DNA from: CAZKGE01 sp964541695
GTDB lineage: Bacteria > Bacillota > Clostridia > Christensenellales > CAG-138
Assembly (NCBI GenBank): GCA_964541695.1
Contig: CAZIRB010000124.1
Coordinates: 1 to 5,903 of the forward strand
Length of the DNA stretch: 5,903 bases
Direction: 5' to 3'
The position numbers were made by a program, and so were the translations under genes. The notes under the pieces are model-generated. The model worked only from the letters and a program-made list of their open reading frames with translations, did no database searches and was not told the DNA's origin. Within the stretch, counting starts at the first letter, position 1; every line of letters begins with the position of its first letter. Of this stretch, positions 1 through 5,171 are shown in pieces.

Positions 1-278
1 GCGACGTTCTTGCGCTTCAGCACGGCCTGCCAGTCGAACGACGCGTTCTCGACCGTAAAGCCCTCCTTGAGCGCGCCGTTGATCGTCCGCCACACGTGCG
101 CAGCGTGGTACAACGCCTTGGTCGGAATGCAGCCGCGGTTTAAACACGTGCCGCCGAGCGCGCCGCGCTCGACAAGCGCGACACGTGCGCCAAGCTGAGA
201 AGCGCGGATCGCCGCGACGTACCCGCCCGGACCGCCGCCGACGACGATGCAATCAAATTCATACGGGTGCTGCTCCAT
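1..278 (-). CDS. lpdA: Dihydrolipoamide dehydrogenase (E3), N-terminal part, cut by window edge
   Basis: Flavoprotein disulfide reductase that re-oxidises the dihydrolipoyl arm of glycine-cleavage H protein or 2-oxoacid dehydrogenase E2 with NAD+, in the cytoplasm. About 92 residues are visible and the rest lies left of base 1. After a short lead comes the FAD dinucleotide-binding motif GGGPGG (residues 14-19), then the acidic residue ending the second beta strand (E37). Next is the redox disulfide motif GGTCLNRGCIPTK (42-54), with C45 and C50 as the active cysteine pair. That motif separates E3-type enzymes from most other FAD oxidoreductases. The ATG at 278 is preceded by a strong GGAGGAGG-type ribosome binding site about 5 bases upstream. 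It is divergent from the lipoate ligase gene, which supports a lipoate-linked role. Mercuric or glutathione reductases share the fold, but the sequence and neighbour favour Lpd. Which complex it serves cannot be told from this window. Confidence 0.93.
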   Translation of the reverse strand, partial: MEQHPYEFDCIVVGGGPGGYVAAIRASQLGARVALVERGALGGTCLNRGCIPTKALYHAAHVWRTINGALKEGFTVENASFDWQAVLKRKNV

Positions 279-335
279 GGCCCCTCCTCCCGGCGTCCGC
301 CGCGGGCTTGGCGCGGCCGCGACGCTCACCCCATC

Positions 336-364
336 ATCATAATCGCTTTTTCGCGCGGCCGCAA
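336..364 (-). promoter_or_regulatory. Probable sigma-70 promoter for lpdA
   Basis: Read on the minus strand, TTGCGG is followed after 17 bases by TATGAT. The -10 box matches the consensus at five of six positions; the -35 box matches only its TTG. It would start transcription near base 329, giving a leader of about 50 bases before the lpdA ATG. The -35 box lies inside a GCGGCCGC-centred repeat that recurs upstream of lplA. Confidence 0.5.
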
Positions 365-389
365 CTCCCGCCGCGGTCGTTTTTGTGCG

Positions 390-403
390 GAAAACCGGTT
401 TTC
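390..403. promoter_or_regulatory. 14-bp perfect palindrome between divergent promoters
   Basis: GAAAACCGGTTTTC is perfectly self-complementary and lies between the two divergent promoters, just upstream of the -35 box proposed for lplA. The position and symmetry fit a dimeric regulator site, but no specific regulator family is recognised. Confidence 0.3.
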
Positions 404-408
404 GGGGC

Positions 409-438
409 TGGACAGCCGCCCCGTTCCCGCGTTACGAT
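409..438 (+). promoter_or_regulatory. Possible sigma-70 promoter for lplA
   Basis: TGGACA (five of six consensus positions) is followed after 18 bases by TACGAT (four of six). Transcription would begin near 445, leaving a leader of about 65 bases to the lplA start. The match is moderate and the GC-rich background makes chance matches less likely, but no experiment supports it. Confidence 0.4.
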
Positions 439-510
439 GGACGCGCGGGCCGCGCCGCTTCCCCGCCCCTTTGCGCGGCCGCAAATCCCGATTGCAATCC
501 GGAGGGCCGC

Positions 511-1485
511 ATGGACAACCGCGTATACGTTTCCGCTTCGCACGACCCGTTTTACAACCTCGCCGTCGAGGAGGAGCTGTTCTATGCGCAGGGCGCCGGC
601 GCGACGCTCTACCTCTGGCAGAACCAGAACACCGTGGTGATCGGCAAGAACCAGAACGCGCTCGCCGAGTGCCGCGTCGCGCTGCTCGAGAGCGAGGGCG
701 GCCGCCTCGCGCGCAGAAGCTCCGGCGGCGGCGCGGTGTTCCACGACCTCGGCAACCTCAACTTTACGTTCCTGCTGCCGCAGCAAGACTACGACCTGCC
801 GCGCCAGCTCTCGGTCATCCAACGCGCGTGCGCATCGTTTGGCATCGGCGCGGTTCTGTCCGGCCGCAACGACGTCGTGCTCGAAAACACGGGCGCGAAA
901 TTCTCCGGCAACGCGTTCCGCTTTTCTTCGGGCCGCGCGCTGCACCACGGCACGATTTTAATCTCCGCCGACCTCGACAAGCTTTCACGCTACCTCGCGC
1001 CGCCCGCGCACAAGTACCAGAGCAAGGGCGTTGCAAGCGTCCGCGCACGCGTGTCCAACCTCTGCGAGTGCAATCCCGCGGTCACGATCGAAAACATGCG
1101 CTATGCGCTGGCCGACGCGTTCTCGTCCGTCTACGGCCCCGCCGAAAAAATGCCGCTCGCCGCTCTCGACTCGGAAAGCCTTGCCCGGCGCACGGACCGG
1201 TACGCGTCGGACGAGTTCCGCTTCGGATGCAAGCCGGACTTCGACGTCTCCCTCGCCGCGCAGCTTTCATTCGGCCGCGTCGAGCTTTTGCTTCGGCTCT
1301 CGGGCGTAAAAATTACCGGCGCGACCGTCTATTCCGACGCGATGAACGCCGACCTTGCCGACGCGCTCTCCGCCGCGCTCACCGGCTCGGCCTACAATGC
1401 GGCCGAAATGGCAAAGCGCGTCTTGGCCGCCCCGCTGCCCGAGGCGGAGGAGCTCGCCGATTTTCTGGCCGCGCAGGAGCTGTAG
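511..1485 (+). CDS. lplA: Lipoate-protein ligase A
   Basis: Cytoplasmic ligase that activates free lipoate with ATP to lipoyl-AMP and transfers it to a lysine of lipoyl-carrier proteins (GcvH, E2 subunits). The 324-residue product has the usual length of the two-domain enzyme. The catalytic domain shows RRSSGGGAVFHDLGNLNF (residues 68-85), the lipoate/ATP-binding loop. It then shows AKFSGNAFR (129-137), whose K130 corresponds to the catalytic lysine of E. coli LplA, then HHGTIL (145-150) and KGVASVRARVSNL (172-184). The small C-terminal accessory domain spans roughly 235-320 (FGCKPDF onward). The ATG at 511 is chosen because GGAGGG lies 5 bases upstream and protein similarity begins there. 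An in-frame GTG at 385 would add 42 residues unlike the family and is rejected. It is divergent from lpdA. A palindrome begins 7 bases after its stop codon. Confidence 0.95.
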   Translation: MDNRVYVSASHDPFYNLAVEEELFYAQGAGATLYLWQNQNTVVIGKNQNALAECRVALLESEGGRLARRSSGGGAVFHDLGNLNFTFLLPQQDYDLPRQLSVIQRACASFGIGAVLSGRNDVVLENTGAKFSGNAFRFSSGRALHHGTILISADLDKLSRYLAPPAHKYQSKGVASVRARVSNLCECNPAVTIENMRYALADAFSSVYGPAEKMPLAALDSESLARRTDRYASDEFRFGCKPDFDVSLAAQLSFGRVELLLRLSGVKITGATVYSDAMNADLADALSAALTGSAYNAAEMAKRVLAAPLPEAEELADFLAAQEL

Positions 1486-1492
1486 GTTTTGC

Positions 1493-1522
1493 CTTCCTTT
1501 TCTTTCGCGAAAGAAAAGGAAG
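1493..1522. repeat. Palindrome A1, 30 bp, perfect
   Basis: Every base from 1493 to 1507 pairs with its partner from 1522 back to 1508; the arms are CTTCCTTTTCTTTC and its complement around CG. It starts 7 bases after the lplA stop codon. Beyond a two-base mismatch the stem could resume, with TTTT at 1487-1490 against AAAA at 1525-1528. It may limit read-through from lplA. Confidence 0.9.
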
Positions 1523-1524
1523 CG

Positions 1525-1578
1525 AAAAGAAAGCTGGGAAAAGCGCGTGCCTCGGTTGACGGTTCCCGACTTTCTTTT
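1525..1578. repeat. Spacer hairpin of cassette 1
   Basis: AAAAGAAAG (1525-1533) is complementary to CTTTCTTTT (1570-1578), and inside it GGGAA (1536-1540) is complementary to TTCCC (1563-1567), with a 22-base loop. The equivalent in cassette 2 (1656-1706) keeps the outer stem, but GAGAA replaces GGGAA, giving one mismatch in the inner stem. Confidence 0.6.
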
Positions 1579-1581
1579 GTT

Positions 1582-1609
1582 TTACTTTTCTTTCTAGAAA
1601 GAAAAGTAA
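1582..1609. repeat. Palindrome B1, 28 bp, perfect
   Basis: The arms TTACTTTTCTTTCT and its complement meet at TCTAGA. It shares the ten-base arm CTTTTCTTTC with the type A palindromes but has a different centre and ends, so A and B look like members of one family. Confidence 0.9.
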
Positions 1610-1622
1610 GCGAGTCATCTTC

Positions 1623-1652
1623 CTTCCTTTTCTTTCGCGAAAGAAAAGGAAG
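1623..1652. repeat. Palindrome A2, 30 bp, perfect
   Basis: Identical in sequence to A1, exactly 130 bases downstream. The bases just outside both palindromes (CC on the left) are also shared on that side, but the right flank differs (CCCAAAG here, CGAAAAG in copy 1). Confidence 0.9.
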
Positions 1653-1684
1653 CCCAAAGAAAGCTGAGAAAGCGCGTGCCTCGG

Positions 1685-1715
1685 TTGACAGTTCCCGACT
1701 TTCTTTTGTTTTACT
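1685..1715 (+). promoter_or_regulatory. Weak candidate promoter for the FlaR-like gene inside cassette 2
   Basis: A perfect -35 hexamer TTGACA lies at 1685-1690 in the spacer of cassette 2. The best -10 candidate, TTTACT at 1710-1715, matches four of six positions but at 19-base spacing, which is longer than ideal. Cassette 1 has TTGACG at the equivalent place. No better promoter is visible between lplA and the FlaR-like gene, so that gene may use this one or read-through from lplA. Confidence 0.22.
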
Positions 1716-1740
1716 TTTCTTTCTAGAAAGAAAAGTAAAA
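1709..1740. repeat. Palindrome B2, 32 bp, perfect
   Basis: Same sequence as B1 but extended by two more pairs at each end (TTTTA... to ...TAAAA). It ends about 12 bases before the ribosome binding site of the FlaR-like gene, so in a transcript its hairpin would sit just upstream of the translation start. Confidence 0.9.
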
Positions 1741-1770
1741 AGAAACCCATTTAAGGGAGGACCACACAAA

Positions 1771-2316
1771 ATGCGGATCGCGGTGATCGGATACAGCGGC
1801 GCGGGCAAATCGACGCTGGCGCGGGCGCTCGCGGACCGCTGCCGCTGCCCCGTGCTCTTTCTCGACACGGTGCACTTTACGTCGGGTTGGCGCGAGCGCA
1901 ACCGCGACGAGGCGCGCGCGGTCGTGCGCGCGTTTATTGATGAAAATCCGGCCTGGGTGATCGACGGCAACTACGGCGGCCTGCTGCAGGCGGAGCGTCT
2001 CGCTCTGGCCGACCGGATCGTGTTTTTTGACTTTCCGCGGCTTGCGTGCCTGATGCAGGCCGTTTCCCGGTACCTGCGCTTCCGCGGCAAGACGCGCGAG
2101 AGCATCGCGGACGGCTGCATCGAACAGCTGAATTGGGAATTCCTCTGGTGGATCCTCTACGAGGGGCGCACCGCGCCGCGGCGCAGGCACTACCAAGAGA
2201 TCGTGGAAACATACCGGGAAAAGACCACCGTGCTGAAAACGCGCGCGGCGGCGGACCGCTACCTTGCCGCGTTTTCAGCGGAGGGAATCAACGCCCCGGG
2301 CAAAGCCGGGGCGTAA
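1771..2316 (+). CDS. FlaR/topology-modulation-type P-loop NTPase (adenylate kinase-like)
   Basis: Small cytoplasmic P-loop protein of 181 residues. The Walker A motif GYSGAGKST is at residues 7-15, directly after the first beta strand. LDTVHFTSGW (31-40), WVIDGNYGG (62-70) and ADRIVFFDFPR (80-90), followed by an arginine-rich helix (around 100-110), match the pattern of proteins annotated as DNA topology modulation protein FlaR, relatives of adenylate and shikimate kinases. The cellular substrate of this family is not established, and the historical name does not prove a role in DNA supercoiling. The ATG at 1771 is supported by AAGGGAGG at 1753-1760. The same frame stays open upstream to 1489 through the palindrome cassettes, but that part is low-complexity repeat and not protein-like. 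The last residues are encoded by a hairpin that includes the stop codon. Confidence 0.85.
   Translation: MRIAVIGYSGAGKSTLARALADRCRCPVLFLDTVHFTSGWRERNRDEARAVVRAFIDENPAWVIDGNYGGLLQAERLALADRIVFFDFPRLACLMQAVSRYLRFRGKTRESIADGCIEQLNWEFLWWILYEGRTAPRRRHYQEIVETYREKTTVLKTRAAADRYLAAFSAEGINAPGKAGA
2291..2314 (+). other. Hairpin overlapping the end of the FlaR-like gene
   Basis: ACGCCCCGG (2291-2299) and CCGGGGCGT (2306-2314) form a perfect 9-bp GC-rich stem with a six-base loop. The first base of the TAA stop (2314) is the last base of the stem. The shape is that of a terminator stem, but the next bases (AACGGTTCTCT) carry no convincing T tract, so termination here is uncertain. Confidence 0.55.
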
Positions 2317-2333
2317 CGGTTCTCTGGCGGAGA

Positions 2334-2385
2334 CCTCTGTCCACCCACCCGCGCGGGCGGACTGGGAGGGGGTTCTTTTTATTTT
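2334..2385 (+). terminator. Probable Rho-independent terminator after the FlaR-like gene
   Basis: An interrupted GC-rich stem can form from CCTC and GTCC (2334-2342) with GGAC and GAGG (2359-2369), enclosing the palindrome CCCGCGCGGG (2348-2357). A T-rich run, TTCTTTTTATTTT, follows at 2373-2385. It lies between convergent genes and faces the plus-strand gene. The stem is imperfect. No comparable T tract serves the minus-strand operon, which ends at 2413. Confidence 0.5.
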
Positions 2386-2412
2386 GGGTAGAATTCCCGC
2401 CGCGCCGCCGCG

Positions 2413-3213
2413 CTAGACTGCGGCGAGGTCGCGCTTCTCGAAGCGGCGGAACGCGATCATAAGCGCCAGGCCGCTCAGCAGCGCGCACAGCAGCAGATAC
2501 AGCGGGTCGAGCCTGCCCGCGATCAGGTCCGCCGCCGGAAAATACCGGAACGGCGAAAGCAGCCGGACGAGGCCGGGGTTTTCCAGCATGTCGTGCACGG
2601 CGCCCATGCAGAACGCGGCGAGGACGGCGTAGTTGCCGAGCTTGGCGCCCGTCTCCGCGCTCCTGGCGGTCGCGGCAAACAGCGCCGCGAACGCGAAGAA
2701 TACCGTACCAAAACAAAGCGCGGCCGCGGCGAACGGGACGAACGTCCGCGCCGCCTGCACGTCCAGCTTCAGCACGGACGCGGCTATGGCGGAAAAGACC
2801 GGGTTCAGCGCGCAGAACACGAACAGGTACGTCCAGCCCGCGAGCAGCTTTTGCGCGAGGATGAACGCGCGCGTCCGCGGCTTGGTGAACACGAACTCGT
2901 AGGTCTTGTCGGCCGCCTCGCGCGAGACGGCGCTGCTGCCGAGGTGCACGGCGTACACCGCGGTCAAAATCGCCGAATACCGCGACAGCACCGCGTAGAA
3001 GCCGGGGAACGTCGACATGTCCATGCCGACCATGCCGAGCACCGCCTGCACGATGCGCGGGAACACGGCGATCAGAGCGGCGGCGTTCGCGCCCTCGACG
3101 GAGGTGAGACCGGTCGATTTGACCACGCCGGTAAACATCAGCCCGAACAGGCCCAGCGTCCAGAACAGGAAGGCTTTCCAGCCGGCCTTCCATTCGCGCC
3201 GTAAAATATTCAT
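2413..3213 (-). CDS. ABC-2 type transporter permease, second subunit
   Basis: Integral membrane protein of 266 residues, third gene of an exporter operon. About six hydrophobic segments are visible: roughly residues 13-32, 43-63, 78-97, 125-148, 157-180 and 194-208 or 237-256. A conserved cytosolic stretch holds SREAADKTYEFVFTKP (97-112) and QKLLAG (121-126), the region that in ABC-2 permeases typically faces the ATPase. A second conserved piece, SPFRYFPAADL, is at 220-230. Those motifs fall at the same residue numbers as in the upstream permease, so the two are paralogues and probably form a heterodimer. The ATG at 3213 has a G-rich ribosome binding site (complement of 3223-3228), and only 15 bases separate it from the preceding gene. 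The substrate is unknown; drug or peptide export is possible from the family alone. Confidence 0.88.
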   Translation of the reverse strand: MNILRREWKAGWKAFLFWTLGLFGLMFTGVVKSTGLTSVEGANAAALIAVFPRIVQAVLGMVGMDMSTFPGFYAVLSRYSAILTAVYAVHLGSSAVSREAADKTYEFVFTKPRTRAFILAQKLLAGWTYLFVFCALNPVFSAIAASVLKLDVQAARTFVPFAAAALCFGTVFFAFAALFAATARSAETGAKLGNYAVLAAFCMGAVHDMLENPGLVRLLSPFRYFPAADLIAGRLDPLYLLLCALLSGLALMIAFRRFEKRDLAAV

Positions 3214-3228
3214 CGTTTTCGTCCCCCC

Positions 3229-4029
3229 TTACGCCGCGGCCGCGTCGCGCCGGCAGTAGACCAGGTACGAGACGGCCAGCAGCGCCGCGGTGACCAGCGC
3301 GGCGGTCAGCGCGTACTGCGCCTCGAACCGGCCGTCGAAAAACGCCGTCGCCACGTCGAAATACCGGTACGGCGTCACGTACCGCAGCGCTTCCTCCTCG
3401 AGGATGTTCTGCAGGGCACTGAGCACAAACGCGCCGAACGCGATCGCCATGGCCAGGCCCGAGACGGAGCGCACGCGCCGGAACAGGACCGCGGCCGTTA
3501 TCGCGACGGACAGCATCACGACCTGCGTCAAAAACAGCGCGCCCGACGCGAGCAGTACGTTCCCGACGGGGACTCGCATCCCGCCCGACGTGCGGTACAG
3601 CCACAGCGTCGCCGCGGCGTACAACAGGTTCGCGCAAAACAGCGGCGTCAGCGCGGCCAGCAGCTTCTGCCGGAACAGCGCGCCGCGGGTCATGGGCTTG
3701 GTCAACAGAAAATCCGTGCATTTGGCGCGCTTTTCGCGCGCAAATATCGCAATTCCCAGCGCCGCGGCCATGATCGTCCCGAGCAGCGTGAGATAGAGGG
3801 AGCCGAACGCGTAGAAGCCGCCGTAACTGAACATATCGTCCAGCGAAACGCCGAACGCCGCCGAAAACTCCGGCGGAAAGCCCGCGAGCACCCGCTCCAC
3901 GTCCGCGCGGCTCGCGCTGTACACGGGATACACCGCCCGCATCAGCGCGATCAGGAGCGCGAGCAGCACGGCGGTCCAAGACGCGGCGCTGCCGAGGCCG
4001 CGGCGAAGTTCAAACCGGTATACGCGCAC
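3229..4029 (-). CDS. ABC-2 type transporter permease, first subunit
   Basis: Integral membrane protein of 266 residues with about six hydrophobic segments (near residues 17-36, 73-97, 125-145, 156-183, 190-208 and 238-258). FAREKRAKCTDFLLTKPMTR (96-115) and QKLLAAL (121-127) form the cytosolic stretch shared with the partner permease, and TPYRYFDVATAF (219-230) matches a second shared motif. The start is a GTG at 4029, lying 20 bases inside the 3' end of the ATPase gene. The ribosome binding site GGAGGGAGGGA sits in the ATPase coding sequence (4036-4046), so translation is probably coupled. The next permease begins 15 bases after this gene's TAA. The context makes it the membrane half of an exporter; the substrate cannot be read from the sequence. 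Confidence 0.88.
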   Translation of the reverse strand: MRVYRFELRRGLGSAASWTAVLLALLIALMRAVYPVYSASRADVERVLAGFPPEFSAAFGVSLDDMFSYGGFYAFGSLYLTLLGTIMAAALGIAIFAREKRAKCTDFLLTKPMTRGALFRQKLLAALTPLFCANLLYAAATLWLYRTSGGMRVPVGNVLLASGALFLTQVVMLSVAITAAVLFRRVRSVSGLAMAIAFGAFVLSALQNILEEEALRYVTPYRYFDVATAFFDGRFEAQYALTAALVTAALLAVSYLVYCRRDAAAA

Positions 4030-4918
4030 CGCTCGTCCCTCCCTCCTGCGTGTAATAGTGCAGGAAGATCTCCTCGAGCTCCGGCTCAGTGATGTCGACG
4101 TTGACGAGCGGACGCCCGGCCAATTCCGCCAGCAGCGCGTTGCAGTCCCCGCTGTAAATAAAGCTCGCGTGCTCGCCCTGCACGCGTACGTTCGCCGCCC
4201 CCGGCAGCGAGAACCCGGCCAGCGGTGTCTGCGCGACGAAGTCGACCTTTTTGTACGCGTTCTTCTTGAGGTCCGCGATCCGCTGCGTATCGACGATGCG
4301 CCCCTCGCGGATGATCGCGACGCGGTCGCAGATGCGCTGCACCTCGCTCAGGATATGCGACGAAAACAGCACCGTCGCGCCGCGCTCGCGCTCGCGCAGG
4401 ATCAGGTCGAAGAACGTGCGCTGCATCAGCGGGTCAAGGCCGCTCGTCGGCTCGTCGAGCACGATCAGCTTCGGCGCGTGCAGAAGCCCCTGCACGATGC
4501 CGACCTTCTTTTTATTGCCGAGGCTCATGTCCTCGATCTTCTGCCTCAGATCAAGTTCCAGCTCTCCGGCAAGCGCGCGGATGCGCGCCGAGCAGTCCTT
4601 TTTGTAGAAGCTCGCGGAATAATTGAGCAGGTCGATCGCGCGCATGTTGTCGTAGTAGAAGACCTCGCCGGGCAGGTAGCCCGTCTGCTCGAGAATCTTG
4701 ACCTTGTCCCTTTCGCAGTCCAGCCCGAATATGCGCGCCTCGCCGCTCGTCTTGTGGATCAGCGAGAGCAAGGTTCGGATCGTTGTCGATTTCCCCGCCC
4801 CGTTCGGGCCGATGAACCCGAATATCTCGCCCTCGCCCACCGACAGGTCCACGTCGATGATGCCGCGCGACCTGCCGTAGTACTTCGTCAGTTTGACCGT
4901 TTCGATAACCGCTCCCAC
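4010..4918 (-). CDS. ABC transporter ATP-binding protein of an ABC-2 exporter
   Basis: Cytosolic ATPase of 302 residues that powers the two membrane subunits encoded downstream. Walker A is GPNGAGKST (37-45), the Q-loop glutamine is Q78 in EQTGYLPGE, and the signature is MSLGNKKK (131-138). Walker B with catalytic glutamate is LIVLDEPTSGLDP (151-163, E156), and the switch histidine is H188 in FSSHIL. The SLGN form of the signature is common in exporters of the bacitracin/lantibiotic-resistance (BcrA-like) and NatA-like groups. The last ~80 residues form the small C-terminal domain of these proteins, ending near TEPELEEIFLHYY (278-290). The start is GTG at 4918, with GGAGG (complement of 4929-4933) 10 bases upstream. 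It is first in a three-gene operon and overlaps the next gene by 20 bases. Possible roles include export of a drug, peptide or lipid-linked compound; none is demonstrable. Confidence 0.93.
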   Translation of the reverse strand: MGAVIETVKLTKYYGRSRGIIDVDLSVGEGEIFGFIGPNGAGKSTTIRTLLSLIHKTSGEARIFGLDCERDKVKILEQTGYLPGEVFYYDNMRAIDLLNYSASFYKKDCSARIRALAGELELDLRQKIEDMSLGNKKKVGIVQGLLHAPKLIVLDEPTSGLDPLMQRTFFDLILRERERGATVLFSSHILSEVQRICDRVAIIREGRIVDTQRIADLKKNAYKKVDFVAQTPLAGFSLPGAANVRVQGEHASFIYSGDCNALLAELAGRPLVNVDITEPELEEIFLHYYTQEGGTSGARIPV

Positions 4919-4954
4919 GCCTTTGATTCCTCCCCGCAGCGCGTGTTCCCGGCC

Positions 4955-4998
4955 CCCGCTTTTCCGCGGGCGGCCGCATTGTCCCGGCAGCGCGCCGG
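4955..4998 (-). other. Two short hairpins in the ABC operon leader
   Basis: CCCGC (4955-4959) pairs with GCGGG (4966-4970), and CCGGC (4984-4988) pairs with GCCGG (4994-4998). Both lie between the proposed promoter and the GTG start. They are short and could be chance structure in GC-rich DNA; no T tract follows, so an attenuator is not supported. Confidence 0.3.
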
Positions 4999-5017
4999 TG
5001 CTGTTGCATTCAGCGAC

Positions 5018-5046
5018 ACAATACTACTTTCAAATGGAAAACGCAA
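5018..5046 (-). promoter_or_regulatory. Probable promoter of the ABC transporter operon
   Basis: On the minus strand TTGCGT is followed after exactly 17 bases by TATTGT (three and four matches to consensus) in the only AT-richer stretch upstream of the ATPase gene. Transcription would start near 5010, giving a leader of about 90 bases. The repeat array begins about 11 bases upstream of the -35 box. Confidence 0.45.
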
Positions 5047-5078
5047 TCGGATTCGTGGGATGGGCGGATGCGGAGAGG

Positions 5079-5149
5079 GGTTGCCAAGTTACTTATAATA
5101 TCTATACTTGCGAAGAACGACCGCGGCCGCTATACCTCGCGGCGCTTCA
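5079..5149. repeat. 71-bp repeat, copy 1
   Basis: It has an AT-rich half and a GC-rich half. In the GC-rich half, GAAG and CCGCG (5121-5125) can pair with CGCGG (5138-5142) and CTTC to make an interrupted hairpin around GCCGCTATACCT. In the AT-rich half, the AGTTA...TAACT inverted repeat of the other copies is broken here by T at 5101. Confidence 0.9.
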
Positions 5150-5171
5150 GAGAAAGGAACGGGGGGCCTCT

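Larger units (their letters stand above)
353..490. repeat. Pair of 18-bp direct repeats in the divergent lpdA/lplA promoter region
   Basis: The 18-mer starting GCGCGGCCGCAA and ending TCCCG occurs at 353-370 and at 473-490, differing at one base. Its core GCGGCCGC is a perfect palindrome. The left copy covers the -35 box of the lpdA promoter; the right copy sits between the putative lplA start of transcription and its ribosome binding site. A third, core-only copy is at 311-320. The placement would suit an operator for a shared regulator, but this is inference. GCGGCCGC is common throughout the window, which weakens the case. Confidence 0.35.
1491..1740. repeat. Two tandem ~130-bp cassettes of AT-rich palindromes
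   Basis: This intergenic stretch consists of two tandem copies (about 1492-1609 and 1622-1740) joined by about 12 bases. Each holds, in order, a 30-bp perfect palindrome (type A, centre TCGCGA), an imperfect hairpin spacer containing GCGCGTGCCTCGGTTGAC, and a 28- to 32-bp perfect palindrome (type B, centre TCTAGA). Types A and B share the arm CTTTTCTTTC. The copies differ by a few substitutions and one single-base deletion in the spacer, while the palindromes are unchanged. Base composition is far more AT-rich than the flanking genes. Neither type is followed by a clear T tract on either strand, so they are not textbook terminators. I think it is a dispersed intergenic repeat of GC-rich Clostridia; its function is unknown. 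Confidence 0.93.

Noticed and set aside
385..510. Upstream GTG start for lplA adding 42 residues
   Set aside because: The added part is not protein-like, overlaps the proposed promoter, and the ATG at 511 has a well-placed GGAGGG site and matches the normal family length.
337..948. Long open frame on the minus strand opposite lplA (about 203 codons)
   Set aside because: It lies antisense to a clearly conserved enzyme, has no family motif, and owes its openness to the GC-rich third-position bias of lplA.
1493..1740. The palindromes as ordinary Rho-independent terminators
   Set aside because: They are AT-rich with almost no loop and are not followed by a T run on either strand, although some termination by structure cannot be excluded.
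1491..1740. Terminal inverted repeats of an insertion sequence
   Set aside because: There is no transposase frame between any pair, the palindromes are self-complementary singles rather than paired ends, and no target-site duplication is evident.
2288..3979. 563-codon minus-strand open frame across both permeases
   Set aside because: It is Arg/Gly/Ala-rich shadow translation in another frame of the two permease genes, with no recognisable domain and crossing their gene boundary.
4058..5098. 346-codon plus-strand open frame opposite the ABC ATPase
   Set aside because: It is antisense to an ATPase with all its motifs, the translation is Arg/Asp/Val-rich low complexity, and it runs into intergenic repeats.
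5094..5099. TATAAT in each 71-bp repeat as a promoter -10 box
   Set aside because: No acceptable -35 hexamer lies 16-19 bases upstream on the plus strand, and the minus-strand alternatives TATAGT and TATTAT also lack one.
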